In this document: in pieces, positions 36,301 through 45,429 of the stretch | Layout: every line of letters begins with the position of its first letter | Position numbering within the stretch: position 1 is the first letter of the stretch | From: Cohaesibacter sp. | GTDB lineage: Bacteria > Pseudomonadota > Alphaproteobacteria > Rhizobiales > Cohaesibacteraceae | DNA length: 49,390 nt | Direction of reading: 5' to 3' | Assembly: GCA_025800105.1 (NCBI GenBank) | Contig: JAOXSG010000422.1 | Coordinates: forward strand, 1-49,390 | Translations under genes and position numbers: made by a program | Notes under the pieces: generated by a model | The model's database searches: none | What the model was told of the DNA's origin: nothing | The model's input: the letters and a program-made list of their open reading frames with translations, nothing else

Positions 36301-38148
36301 ATGCTGACAGCAGATTTGCAAATGTGGCTTACCTTTGCCATCATCGGCTTGACCATCATCGCCTATAGCATTGAACGCTTTGCCATTGAGTTGACTGCCC
36401 TTGGATCCTTATTGATTCTGATGGTCATTTTTGTCGCCCTGCCATCAGAGCCACGCCCCGCAGAAACCATGGTCACACTGGATGATCTGCTCGCAGGCTT
36501 TGCCAATCCCGCTCTTTTGACCGTCCTTGCCCTTCTGGTCATTGGGCAAGGCCTGTTCCAGACCGATGCCTTGGATGCCCCGGCGCAATTGATCACGCAA
36601 GTTGCCAAAAAATCGCGCTATCTGGCCTTTATCGGGGTTTATATTGCCGCTGCAATCATCAGTGCCTTTATCAACAATACCCCGGTTGTGGTGATGTTTT
36701 TGCCCATCATGACTGTGGTCGCCAGCAATCTGCGTCTCTCTCCCTCCAAGGTCTTGATGCCCCTGTCTTTCATTTCCATTCTTGGGGGCATGACCACTAT
36801 CATTGGCTCGTCAACCAACCTGTTGGTGGCGGAGGCTGCGCGCAAGGAAGGCGTTCTGGATCTTCAATTTTTTGATTTTACCGGCATTGGGACAATCGTT
36901 GCCAGTGTGGGAGCTATCTATGCCATTTTGATCATGCCGCGCCTGCTTCAAAAACGCGAAAGCATGGCGGACGAACTCTCCCAGACCACAGGCAAACAAT
37001 TCATAGCGCAAATTCCCCTAACCTATGGCGACCGACTGGTGGGCCAAAAGGCCGTGGCGGGCATGTTTCCCAGTTTGAAAGACATGACTGTGCGCCTTGT
37101 TCAGCGCGGAGAAAGCCCGCTTTTGCCACCCTTTGACAATGTGACCTTGCAAGCGGGAGACACCGTCGTTGTCGCAGCCACACGACAAGCCTTGTTGGTG
37201 GCGCTAAAAGGGGGACATAATGTAACCCAAGAGCCAGAGACAGAAGAAGAGGAAGCGTTAAATGCCAGCGCCACCACCCAGCGCTCTGACTTTACGCTGG
37301 CTGAGGTGATTGTGCCGCCCGCTTCGCGCATGATTGGCCAAACCATTGAACAATCCGGTATGCGCACCAAGACCAATTGCATGGCTTTGGGCATTCAGCG
37401 GCGCTCACGCATGCCACGCATGGCCATGAATGATATCCGCCTTGAAGCCGGAGATGTTTTGCTGGTTGGTGGACGCCGCGATGATGTCGAAGCCTTGCGC
37501 TTGAGCAAGGATATTTTGCTGATTGAGTTGTCTTCTACCGATGTTCCCCAGCGCCGCTATGCGCCGCGGGCCCTGATCATCTTTCTGGCAACCGCCATTG
37601 CAGCGGCCACCGGGTTTGTGCCCATTGCCACAGCTGCGCTTGGCGGTGCTTTTGCCATGATTTTGGGAAATTGTCTGAATTTGCGTCAGGCCATTCGCGC
37701 GCTCGACAGCCGCATTTTCATGTTGGTTGGGGCCTCTCTTGCCAGCGCGGTTGCCTTGCAAAAAACCGGAGGCGCGCATTTTATCGCCAGTTTTGTGGTT
37801 GATGCCATGCAGGGCCAGTCCGCACCCGTTTTGCTGTCCGGGCTGTTTCTTTTAGTGGCGGTGCTCACCAATATCCTGTCCAACAATGCAACGGCGGTTT
37901 TGTTCGCTCCAATTGCCATTTCCATTGCCACACAAACCGGACTGCCGGTTGAGCCTTTTGTCGTTTGCGTGATTTTGGCGGCCAATTGCTCTTTTGCCAC
38001 CCCCATTGGATACCAAACCAATTTGCTGGTCATGGGGCCGGGCCATTATCGTTTTCAGGATTTCCTGCTGGCCGGTATTCCGCTCATGCTTTTGATCTGG
38101 ATTACCTTTTCTCTGGTTGCCCCTTGGTATTACGGCTTACCTTATTAG
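36301..38148 (+). CDS. SLC13/DASS-type transporter with internal TrkA-C (RCK_C) domains
   Basis: A 615-residue inner-membrane permease. Two sets of hydrophobic spans surround a soluble part (about residues 215-410) with two TrkA-C-like units, one around LTYGDRLVGQKAVAGMFPSL and QAGDTVVVAATRQALL, the other around VPPASRMIGQTIEQSG and LEAGDVLLVGGRRDDVEAL. The transporter signatures NNTPVVVMFLPIM, GGMTTIIGSSTNLLVAEAA and, in the second half, NILSNNATAVLFAPIAI and TPIGYQTNLLVMGPG are typical of SLC13 or YfbS/SAC1-like sulfate and dicarboxylate carriers. The anion is not predictable from sequence. It stands alone between the RDD gene and bpt. Confidence 0.9.
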   Translation: MLTADLQMWLTFAIIGLTIIAYSIERFAIELTALGSLLILMVIFVALPSEPRPAETMVTLDDLLAGFANPALLTVLALLVIGQGLFQTDALDAPAQLITQVAKKSRYLAFIGVYIAAAIISAFINNTPVVVMFLPIMTVVASNLRLSPSKVLMPLSFISILGGMTTIIGSSTNLLVAEAARKEGVLDLQFFDFTGIGTIVASVGAIYAILIMPRLLQKRESMADELSQTTGKQFIAQIPLTYGDRLVGQKAVAGMFPSLKDMTVRLVQRGESPLLPPFDNVTLQAGDTVVVAATRQALLVALKGGHNVTQEPETEEEEALNASATTQRSDFTLAEVIVPPASRMIGQTIEQSGMRTKTNCMALGIQRRSRMPRMAMNDIRLEAGDVLLVGGRRDDVEALRLSKDILLIELSSTDVPQRRYAPRALIIFLATAIAAATGFVPIATAALGGAFAMILGNCLNLRQAIRALDSRIFMLVGASLASAVALQKTGGAHFIASFVVDAMQGQSAPVLLSGLFLLVAVLTNILSNNATAVLFAPIAISIATQTGLPVEPFVVCVILAANCSFATPIGYQTNLLVMGPGHYRFQDFLLAGIPLMLLIWITFSLVAPWYYGLPY

Positions 38149-38291
38149 GCAATATGGCCCGGAGTTCCCTCTCTGACCCTTAACACAGATATGGGTTTAA
38201 GCTTTGGGGGAGAGATGTGATATAGTCAAAATCTGACTGCTTGCTTCATTTTGAGACTGCAAGATCTGGTGCATTTGACCACAGGATATAG

Positions 38292-39044
38292 ATGACCCGT
38301 CACAGCTTCAACAATCCGCAATTCTATCTCACAGCGCCTCAGCCCTGCCCTTATTTGCCAGAACAACAGGAGCGCAAGATTTTTACCTATCTGGTGGGAG
38401 AGGATGCAGACATGCTCAATGACAGCTTGTCCAGCGGGGGATTTCGCCGCAGCCAGACCATTGCCTATCGCCCTGCCTGCGAAGCATGTCAGGCCTGTTT
38501 GTCTGTGCGGGTCGTTGTACCGCTTTATCGCTTTTCAAAAAATCAACGGCGTATTTTGCGCAAAAATGACGATTTGATTGCGCAGATTGGCGGCCCCGTT
38601 GCCACAACCCAGCATTATGCCCTGTTCCGCGATTATCTGGAAGCCCGCCATGATGATGGCGGCATGAGCGCCATGTCTATGGGAGATTTCGGCGCCATGG
38701 TGGAAGATAGCCATGTTGATACGCAAGTGATTGAATATCGCTTGCGCCAATCTGGCAGTGGCATTTCCGGCAAAGTGGGCGAGTTGATTGGCGTTGCCCT
38801 CACCGACCAATTATCAGATGCCTGCTCCATGGTTTACAGTTTTTTCCGCCCCGATATGGCCGAACGCAGCCTTGGAACCTTTATCATTCTCGACCATATT
38901 CGCCGCGCAATAGAAGAAGGCTGGAGCCATGTCTATCTTGGCTATTGGGTGAAAGGCTCTGCCAAAATGAATTATAAAACCCGCTTTCAACCCATGGAAT
39001 TTCTGGGCCCTTATGGCTGGGAAATGATGAAAGACCAAGCTTAG
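38292..39044 (+). CDS. bpt: Aspartate/glutamate leucyltransferase (arginyltransferase-like)
   Basis: A 250-residue bacterial N-end-rule transferase that moves leucine from tRNA to N-terminal Asp or Glu of proteins destined for ClpS/ClpAP. Conserved features are [36 protein letters not shown] with clustered cysteines, [10 protein letters not shown] and the C-terminal [20 protein letters not shown]. Length equals the family norm. It is alone on its strand with its stop inside a perfect 15-pair hairpin. Leucyl versus arginyl specificity follows the bacterial Bpt family and is inference. Confidence 0.95.
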   Translation: MTRHSFNNPQFYLTAPQPCPYLPEQQERKIFTYLVGEDADMLNDSLSSGGFRRSQTIAYRPACEACQACLSVRVVVPLYRFSKNQRRILRKNDDLIAQIGGPVATTQHYALFRDYLEARHDDGGMSAMSMGDFGAMVEDSHVDTQVIEYRLRQSGSGISGKVGELIGVALTDQLSDACSMVYSFFRPDMAERSLGTFIILDHIRRAIEEGWSHVYLGYWVKGSAKMNYKTRFQPMEFLGPYGWEMMKDQA

Positions 39045-39075
39045 ACTCATAAATGTGATGCATTTATGAGTCTAA
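39041..39075. repeat. Perfect 15-bp inverted repeat spanning the bpt stop codon
   Basis: TTAGACTCATAAATG (39041-39055), loop TGATG, CATTTATGAGTCTAA (39061-39075). The stop TAG is inside the left arm. There is no T tract on the plus strand, so it is not a classic terminator. Confidence 0.8.
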
Positions 39076-39205
39076 GCCCTAAAGCTCTTTACTCTTTTAA
39101 AAGGCAATTCCGGCACAAAGAGAGCACTGCCACAAACTGGCCTGATACACGCATTAGGAAAGCCTTGTTTTGTGTCGCTGTGTTGAAATAGTGAAGGATA
39201 TATCG

Positions 39206-40246
39206 GTGCGCGTTGTTTTTGGCTGGCTTCGGGCCTTTGTTGATATATCCATTATGCTTGGCCTGATTGTTGGCAGCAGTTTGTCTGCTATGGGGCTTTT
39301 GGCCTTTATCTGGCCTAGTTTTGATATTCTCAATCAGTTCCAGCTGTTATTTCTGGCTCTTACTGTCATTTCAGCCATCGCGACATTTCTCTGGCCTTAT
39401 TATTTCCCACGCCTCAAACCCTATGCTCAAGCCCTTTTGCTGGTTCCCTTTCTCTGCTCTATCGGGGTTTTGGCACCCGATATTCTTGGGTCTTTACGCG
39501 CGCCAAAGATGGATATCAACCAGTTTCAAAAGGGGCCAAAGCGTGTTTTAAAGGCCATGAGTTTCAACATTTATCTGAACAATTGGGACAAGGCCCGCAC
39601 AGTCGCAGCCATTGAGCGCTATGACCCGGATATCGTCTTCTTGCAGGAATATGCCCCCAATCGCTATAAAAATGTTCCCGCTCTCAAAAAGCGCTATCCC
39701 TATCGTGCGCGTTGTCAGCACTGGAGCCATTGCACTCTGGCAATCCTCTCCAAATATCCGCTTTCAAACATTGGCCATGCGAAACTTGCATCCGTTCATG
39801 CGCGCGATCAGGTGCATGGCCGGGTTTTGTCAGCCAGCCTTCGTATAAAAGGCTTTAAGCCGCTGAGATTGCATAGTTTTCATGCTGACTGGCCAAAGCC
39901 ATTGGGCGAACAGGATCTGCATTTTGATAGATTACGCACCTATATTACCAAGGATATGAAACGCTATCCCAATGCGGTGTTGGCGGGAGATTTCAATTCT
40001 TCCAGCTGGTCTTTCACCTTGCGCAATTTTTCTGCCGCATTGCCGATGGATCGCCATACTTATCTGATGCCAACCTACCCAGCCTCGGAATTTCGCAGAC
40101 GCCATTATCTTTGGCCACCGGCTTTTCTAAGCCTTGATCATATTTTCTCAAGCTCCACTGTGCCTGTGGTCAATGTTCGGCGCGGCTCTGCGCCAGTGGC
40201 AGACCATCATCCTTTGCTGGCAGACATCATTCTTGCCCCACATTAA
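39206..40246 (+). CDS. Endonuclease/exonuclease/phosphatase-family protein with N-terminal membrane spans
   Basis: A 346-residue protein with three likely membrane spans in the first 100 residues, followed by a periplasmic or cytoplasmic EEP domain. Catalytic features: MSFNIYLNNWD (Asn), DPDIVFLQEY (metal Glu), LHSFHADWPKP (His), AVLAGDFNSSSWS (Asp-x-Asn), SLDHIFSS and DHHPLLADI (final His). Such proteins include phosphodiesterases acting on lipids or nucleic acids; the substrate is unknown. GTG 39206 is chosen for AAGGA seven bases upstream; an upstream TTG at 39170 is in frame. It is convergent with parC and the space between them holds repeat copy 2. Confidence 0.85.
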   Translation: MRVVFGWLRAFVDISIMLGLIVGSSLSAMGLLAFIWPSFDILNQFQLLFLALTVISAIATFLWPYYFPRLKPYAQALLLVPFLCSIGVLAPDILGSLRAPKMDINQFQKGPKRVLKAMSFNIYLNNWDKARTVAAIERYDPDIVFLQEYAPNRYKNVPALKKRYPYRARCQHWSHCTLAILSKYPLSNIGHAKLASVHARDQVHGRVLSASLRIKGFKPLRLHSFHADWPKPLGEQDLHFDRLRTYITKDMKRYPNAVLAGDFNSSSWSFTLRNFSAALPMDRHTYLMPTYPASEFRRRHYLWPPAFLSLDHIFSSSTVPVVNVRRGSAPVADHHPLLADIILAPH

Positions 40247-40417
40247 AAAGGGCTTTAGCGCTTGATTAAAAGTCCTGAGCCAGCCCTCTCCCCCTCCCAA
40301 ACCGCCCATGAGGGTACCATAACGGGTGGTTTGGGAGGGGGAGAGGGCTGGAGATGCAGCCTAAAAGTCTCAAACAGAGACTTTTAAATCGGGCACTATG
40401 AGGCCCTTTTTAATGTG
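40239..40417. terminator. Bidirectional terminator arms split by the 143-bp element
   Basis: CACATTAAAAAGGGC at 40239-40253 is the exact reverse complement of GCCCTTTTTAATGTG at 40403-40417. Without the element the arms would be separated by six bases and form a 15-pair hairpin between convergent genes. The left arm includes the TAA stop of the upstream gene. Confidence 0.75.
40256..40398. repeat. 143-bp nested palindromic element, copy 2
   Basis: Same length and end sequences as the copy at 24181-24323. Outer inverted ends are TAGCGCTTGATTAAAAGTC and the complement of GACTTTTAAATCGGGCACTA. The GC-rich arms are longer and perfect here (CCAGCCCTCTCCCCCTCCC against GGGAGGGGGAGAGGGCTGG). The 35-bp core between them matches copy 1 with two mismatches if reversed, but nine if read directly. 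The small right-end hairpin AAAAGTCTC/GAGACTTTT is present. Confidence 0.85.
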
Positions 40418-40418
40418 T

Positions 40419-42662
40419 TCAGCTATTTTCAAACTTATTACTGCGGGGGAAGCCATTGGGTGGCATTCGGCCAGCTTGGGCACGCTCACCCAGCCATTCC
40501 TGCAAATCGTCCATAGATCGGGTAAATGTGCGACCGGAACTGTCATTCCAGCTTAAGCCCTCGTCCGCTTTAAAGACTTTGACATCAGAAATGCCGCCAT
40601 CCTTATAGCGTTGCAGCATGACACCGCGCCCACGGCCCATTTCTGGCAGCGCGTCCAGCGGGAAGACAAGCATTTTGCGATTTTCGCCAATCACGGCAAC
40701 CTGATCCCCCTCTACAGGAATGCAGAGCTTGGCTTCATTGGGCGCGCTGACATTGAGCACCTGCTTGCCTTTGCGAGTATTGGCGACAAGGCCATCCTCT
40801 TCTGTGACAAATCCACGTCCATCGGTAGAGGTGAGCAGCAATTTGCGGCCCGCTTTATGGACAAAAATATGGGCGATATCAATGCCCGGTTCCATATCAA
40901 CCATCACGCGAATTGGCTCGCCATGGCCCCGGCCACCGGGCAGCTTGTCCGCCCCCAAAGTATAGAAGCGGCCCATGGTGGACATGATCAGCAATTTGTC
41001 TGTGGTCTCGGCATGAACGGCAAATTTTAGCTTGTCGCCATCCTTGAAATTGAGCGTATTGAAATCGGCAATATGGCCGCGCATGGCACGGATCCAGCCT
41101 TTTTCCGACAAAACCAATGTCACAGGCTCGCGCTCAACCATGGCCAGATTGATATCTTCAATATCGGTCACACCCGCCTCGCCAAAGGTAGTGCGGCGAC
41201 GGCCCAGCTCGGTATCGGGACCAAAGGACTTGTACATTTCGCGGATCTGGGTGGAAATGCGCTGCCATTGAAGCTGCTCGGAACCCAACATCTCGATCAG
41301 TTCGGCCCGCTCCTTGCTCAATGCCTCATGCTCGGTGCGGATTTCCATTTCCTCAAGCTTGCGCAAGCTGCGCAGACGCATATTGAGAATGGCATCGGCC
41401 TGAATCTCGGTGAGGTTAAAGGCCTTCATCAGCTCGGCTTTTGGCTCATCCTCAAAGCGGATGATGCGGATCACCTCATCCAGATTGAGATAGGCAATCA
41501 GATAGCCGTCCAGCACTTCCAGCCGGTGCTCAATCTTGGCAAGGCGAAAGCGCGAACGACGGATCAGAACATCGCGGCGATGATCCAGCCATTGCCGCAT
41601 AACATCGCGAAGGCTCAGAACCTTGGGCACATTATGGGCGTTGAGCACATTCATATTGAGCGAAATGCGCGATTCCAGATCGGTCAGTTTGAACAAGGCT
41701 TCCATCAACAGATCGGCATCGACAGAGCGGTTTTTAGGCTCCAAAACAATGCGAATGTCTTCGGCAGATTCGTCGCGCACATCCACCAGCAAAGGCAATT
41801 TGCGGTTCTGGATCAGCTCTGCAATCCGCTCAATCAGACGTGATTTTTGCACCTGATAGGGAATTTCGGTGACAACCAGATTATAGGCCCCCCGCGCCAA
41901 AGGCTCCTTATGCCATTTGGCCCGCAGACGAAAGCCACCGCGCCCGGTTTTATAGGCATCGAGAATTTGCTCTCGGCCCTCGACAATCATACCCCCGGTT
42001 GGGAAATCAGGCCCCGGCACCAATTCGACCAGTTTTTCATCTGTCGTGTCCGGGTCTTTGATCAATTGCAGGGCCGCTTCGCATAATTCGGCGACATTAT
42101 GCGGCGGAATGGCAGTTGCCATGCCCACGGCAATGCCGTTAGAACCATTGGCCAGAAGATTGGGGAAATTGGCAGGAAGGACAATCGGTTCCTTGTCCTC
42201 GCCATCATAGGTCTCGCGAAAATCAACGGCATCTTCGTCAATGCCTTCCAGCAAGCGCTGGGCAACTTCCGTCATCCGCGCTTCGGTATAACGCATGGCG
42301 GCCGCATTATCGCCATCGATATTGCCAAAATTACCTTGCCCATCGACCAGTGGATAGCGGGCTGCAAAATCCTGCGCCAAACGCACCAAGGCATCATAAA
42401 CAGCCTGATCGCCATGGGGATGGAATTTACCGATCACATCCCCCACCACGCGAGCGGATTTCTTGAAGCTGGCATTGGGGTCCATCTTCAATTGGCGCAT
42501 GGCATAGAGAATACGGCGGTGAACCGGTTTCAAACCATCGCGCACATCAGGCAGCGCCCGCTGCGTGATAGTCGACAAGGCATAGGCCAGATAGCGCTCT
42601 TCCAGCGCCGAGCGCAGATCGATGCTTTCAATCTCGCCGGATTTCAAAAGATCATTTCCCAT
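40419..42662 (-). CDS. parC: DNA topoisomerase IV subunit A
   Basis: A 747-residue type IIA topoisomerase subunit for chromosome decatenation. Conserved segments are [75 protein letters not shown] and [11 protein letters not shown] with the catalytic tyrosine. The C-terminal beta-pinwheel is shorter than in GyrA and lacks a clear GyrA box, favouring ParC. I take ATG 42662; a TTG at 42698 extends the frame by twelve residues and has a slightly better upstream purine run, so the start is uncertain. It ends near the split terminator and lies downstream of recO. Confidence 0.93.
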   Translation of the reverse strand: MGNDLLKSGEIESIDLRSALEERYLAYALSTITQRALPDVRDGLKPVHRRILYAMRQLKMDPNASFKKSARVVGDVIGKFHPHGDQAVYDALVRLAQDFAARYPLVDGQGNFGNIDGDNAAAMRYTEARMTEVAQRLLEGIDEDAVDFRETYDGEDKEPIVLPANFPNLLANGSNGIAVGMATAIPPHNVAELCEAALQLIKDPDTTDEKLVELVPGPDFPTGGMIVEGREQILDAYKTGRGGFRLRAKWHKEPLARGAYNLVVTEIPYQVQKSRLIERIAELIQNRKLPLLVDVRDESAEDIRIVLEPKNRSVDADLLMEALFKLTDLESRISLNMNVLNAHNVPKVLSLRDVMRQWLDHRRDVLIRRSRFRLAKIEHRLEVLDGYLIAYLNLDEVIRIIRFEDEPKAELMKAFNLTEIQADAILNMRLRSLRKLEEMEIRTEHEALSKERAELIEMLGSEQLQWQRISTQIREMYKSFGPDTELGRRRTTFGEAGVTDIEDINLAMVEREPVTLVLSEKGWIRAMRGHIADFNTLNFKDGDKLKFAVHAETTDKLLIMSTMGRFYTLGADKLPGGRGHGEPIRVMVDMEPGIDIAHIFVHKAGRKLLLTSTDGRGFVTEEDGLVANTRKGKQVLNVSAPNEAKLCIPVEGDQVAVIGENRKMLVFPLDALPEMGRGRGVMLQRYKDGGISDVKVFKADEGLSWNDSSGRTFTRSMDDLQEWLGERAQAGRMPPNGFPRSNKFENS

Positions 42663-42753
42663 AGCATGATGGTTAGCGAATCCAGCCGATTCGTGCAATC
42701 TTCGTTGCTATTACACCAGCGAAAACCCGGGGAAAGTGGCTCCTTCGTGCCTG

Positions 42754-43491
42754 TCAATCCAGCGACAGCTGTGCCTTGATGCACTTGATAAAGCTTTCAC
42801 GCATCGCTGGCTCGCTTTGCTCGCGCGGCTGATAAATATAGCGTTTTAAGAAAAAGTCGGTCAGATGAAAGCCTTTTTCAATTTCGCTAAAGGCAAGGCG
42901 GTTGCCAGTGCCCTGCCCCAATAAAAAGTGTGGCAAGGCCAAAAGTCGATCATGATAAGGCCGCCCGGCGTCACGACACACCGCCCGGCCTGATTTGGGC
43001 GAAACATAGGCCAGATCATCGGTTTTTCCAGTCGCAGCACAGCTTTGCAACTCCAATCCAAAGCCAAGCTCTGCCAACAGCGCCAGCTCAAAACGGATCA
43101 TCAATTCCGCAGCTATATCCGCTTCGGTAAATTCATCAACAATGACAGACAGTGCCTGATGCAAATATGGATGGGGATCGCGCTCAGGCAGCAAGCGCAA
43201 CAGCTCTGTTAGAAACTGAATACCATAAGTACCAAGCGGAGTTTCCATCAATTGCGCAGCCCGCGAGCGCACAGGCTCGACCGCAAATTGCCCCAAATGA
43301 CTTTCTATGCGCGCTTTCCATGTCACCTGCACACTGTTGCCGATTTGCAAAACCGGCTGCATCTGCTTGCTGCGACCAGAGCGCACAACGCCCAGATGGC
43401 GGCCATATTGGGCTGTCATCACTTCCAAAATCACAGCCCGTTCGCCATGGCTGCGTGTCCCCAGAATGATTGCCTCAGATGTCCATTCCAT
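42754..43491 (-). CDS. recO: DNA repair protein RecO
   Basis: A 245-residue recombination mediator that loads RecA with RecR. The N-terminal OB-fold is MEWTSEAIILGTRSHGERAV, ILEVMTAQYGRHLGVVRSGR and MQPVLQIGNSVQVTWKARI. The helical domain has LRLLPERDPHPYLHQAL and RFELALLAELGFGLELQSCA. The four-cysteine zinc site of some RecO proteins is not complete here. It follows era on the same strand beyond a hairpin terminator, and the rnc-era-recO order is conserved in alphaproteobacteria. Confidence 0.93.
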   Translation of the reverse strand: MEWTSEAIILGTRSHGERAVILEVMTAQYGRHLGVVRSGRSKQMQPVLQIGNSVQVTWKARIESHLGQFAVEPVRSRAAQLMETPLGTYGIQFLTELLRLLPERDPHPYLHQALSVIVDEFTEADIAAELMIRFELALLAELGFGLELQSCAATGKTDDLAYVSPKSGRAVCRDAGRPYHDRLLALPHFLLGQGTGNRLAFSEIEKGFHLTDFFLKRYIYQPREQSEPAMRESFIKCIKAQLSLD

Positions 43492-43512
43492 AATGTCAGG
43501 CTGGCTCGCAGA

Positions 43513-43552
43513 GAAAAGAAAAGCGCCAGAAATATGCTTCTGACGCTTTTCT
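43513..43552 (-). terminator. Hairpin terminator between era and recO
   Basis: AAAGAAAAGCG-CAGAA and TTCTG-CGCTTTTCTTT pair over 16 positions with one internal mismatch. T-rich ends on both strands make it bidirectional. It lies 47 bases after the era stop. Confidence 0.75.
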
Positions 43553-43598
43553 TTGTAAATGACTCGTCCTTCTGCCGCAAATAGCGAGGGATGCGGAC

Positions 43599-44510
43599 TT
43601 AAATGGGAAAATCCAGTCCCATCTCGCGATAGCGCTCAGGATCATCCACCCAGCGCTCGCGCACCTTGACGAAAAGGAAAAGATGAACCTTGGCCTCGAC
43701 CAGTTCGCTCAATTCCTCACGCGCGGCCATGGAAATGGCCTTGATGCTGCGTCCACCTTTGCCAAGAACAATCATTTTCTGGCTATCGCGCTCCACATAA
43801 ATGACCTGTTCAATGCGCACAGAGCCATCGGGCTTTTGTTCCCATTTTTCCGTTTCGACTGTTGAGGCATAAGGCAATTCTTCATGCAGGCGCAAGAAGA
43901 CTTTTTCGCGTGTAATTTCTGCTGCCAGCTGGCGCATGGGCAAATCAGAAATCATGTCCTCTGGATAGAGCCACGGGCCTTTGGGCATTTGCCCGGCAAA
44001 ATAGTCGAGAATGTCATCGGTGTGATCGCCATTGAGGGCCGAGACCATGAAAGTCTGATCAAACTGGGCAATCTCATTGACCTTGGCCGCCAGCGCCAAC
44101 AGGCTGTCACGCTTGACCAGATCAATCTTGTTCAGGATCAGGACTTTGGGCTGGCGGATCCTGTCAACACCTTCGAGAATGCGTTCCACCTGCTCTGTCA
44201 CGCCTTTGCGGGCATCAACCAGCACGGCGACCAGATCGGCATCCTTGGCCCCGCCCCAAGCGGTATCAACCATCGCGCGATCAAGGCGACGTTTGGGGGC
44301 AAAAATGCCGGGAGTATCGACAAAAATGACCTGATCATCGCCTTTCAAGGCAATACCGCGAATGAGCGAGCGGGTGGTTTGTACTTTATGTGTGACAATA
44401 GAGACCTTGGTGCCAACAATTTGATTGACCAAGGTGGATTTGCCTGCATTGGGGGCACCAATCAGGGCAACAAAGCCGCATTTGGTGTTCAGTGTCTGTG
44501 TATCAATCAT
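43599..44510 (-). CDS. era: GTPase Era
   Basis: A 303-residue GTPase for 16S rRNA maturation and 30S assembly. G motifs are visible: GAPNAGKSTLVNQI (G1, residues about 18-26), DTPGIFAP (G3) and NKIDLV (G4). The C-terminal KH domain includes VIYVERDSQKMIVLGKGGRS with its GxxG-like loop. Its start overlaps the rnc stop by eight bases (44503-44510), a coupling common to rnc-era pairs. Confidence 0.97.
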   Translation of the reverse strand: MIDTQTLNTKCGFVALIGAPNAGKSTLVNQIVGTKVSIVTHKVQTTRSLIRGIALKGDDQVIFVDTPGIFAPKRRLDRAMVDTAWGGAKDADLVAVLVDARKGVTEQVERILEGVDRIRQPKVLILNKIDLVKRDSLLALAAKVNEIAQFDQTFMVSALNGDHTDDILDYFAGQMPKGPWLYPEDMISDLPMRQLAAEITREKVFLRLHEELPYASTVETEKWEQKPDGSVRIEQVIYVERDSQKMIVLGKGGRSIKAISMAAREELSELVEAKVHLFLFVKVRERWVDDPERYREMGLDFPI

Positions 44511-45231
44511 GTTGCTTTTTCACCGGTTCGCCCTTGTCATCCCAGATCCCTTCTCGGATGAGCATAGCGCGGGCTGCATTTTGTTCTGCAATACGTTTGG
44601 ATGAGCCATTGCCCAAAATAGCCTCAATGCCCTGCACTTCGCATTTCAGGACAAATTCGGGCGCATGATCGGGCCCTTTTCTGGAAATCTGGCTATAGAG
44701 AGGGGGCGGCAATTTGCGCCCCTGCGCCCATTCCTGCAAGGTGGTTTTGGCATCGCGCAAGGGGCCTTTCCAGTTGAGCATCCGCTCTTTCCAGTTGCGG
44801 GATATAAAATCCTGCGCTTGCACAAAGCCTCCATCAAGGAAAATGGCGCCGATAATGGCTTCGCACACATCGCCAAGGATGGCATCTTTCTTGCGGCCAC
44901 CCGCCTGATTTTCCCCTTCTCCAAGGCGAATAAAGGGCCCGATTTGCAAATCCTGGGCAACAGCGGCACAGGTCTCATTGCGCACAAGGCCATTGAGACG
45001 GCGAGCCAGCTCTCCTTCATCGGCTTTGGGGAAGGCCTCCAAAAGCATATCGGCAATGGTCAGGGCAAGCACGCGATCGCCCAAAAATTCATGCCGTTGA
45101 TAGATTTCGGTGATCTGATGTTTGGGGGAAGAGACAGCACTGGAATGGGTCAATGCCCTCTCCAGATGAGATATATCATTAAAGACATAGCCCAAAGTCT
45201 TTTCCAAAGATTTGGTATTTTTCTTTTTCAT
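44503..45231 (-). CDS. rnc: Ribonuclease III
   Basis: A 242-residue dsRNA endonuclease for rRNA and mRNA processing. The catalytic signature is HEFLGDRVLALTIADMLLEA with the metal acidic residues, where His replaces the more common Leu or Arg before Glu. A second acidic site is in AILGDVCEAIIGAIFLDGGF. The C-terminal dsRBD is DAKTTLQEWAQGRKLPPPLY to GSSKRIAEQNAARAML. ATG 45231 gives the normal length. It lies between lepB and era; a terminator after lepB separates it from that gene. Confidence 0.96.
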   Translation of the reverse strand: MKKKNTKSLEKTLGYVFNDISHLERALTHSSAVSSPKHQITEIYQRHEFLGDRVLALTIADMLLEAFPKADEGELARRLNGLVRNETCAAVAQDLQIGPFIRLGEGENQAGGRKKDAILGDVCEAIIGAIFLDGGFVQAQDFISRNWKERMLNWKGPLRDAKTTLQEWAQGRKLPPPLYSQISRKGPDHAPEFVLKCEVQGIEAILGNGSSKRIAEQNAARAMLIREGIWDDKGEPVKKQHD

Positions 45232-45360
45232 TCGATATCCCGGTTAGGGGCAAAAGGGGGTCCAAGCCAAGGCTGATAAAAAAACAAGCCGCACTGCCTT
45301 TCAGCTGTGCGGCATCGCTCATATTCTTATAGCGCAAATCATTCGGCTCTTCTATCGAAA

Positions 45361-45386
45361 GAAAAAGCACGGGTCCATGCTTTTTC
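45361..45386 (-). terminator. Bidirectional terminator after lepB
   Basis: GAAAAAGCA (45361-45369) and TGCTTTTTC (45378-45386) form a perfect nine-pair stem with T-rich ends on both strands, 44 bases beyond the lepB stop. Confidence 0.7.
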
Positions 45387-45429
45387 TAAACTAAAGGCGG
45401 TTTTTGGCCGTTATGCGCGTCTTCTGGCG

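Noticed and set aside
41073..41843. 256-residue plus-strand frame opposite parC
   Set aside because: Antisense shadow of parC with low-complexity composition and no recognisable domain.
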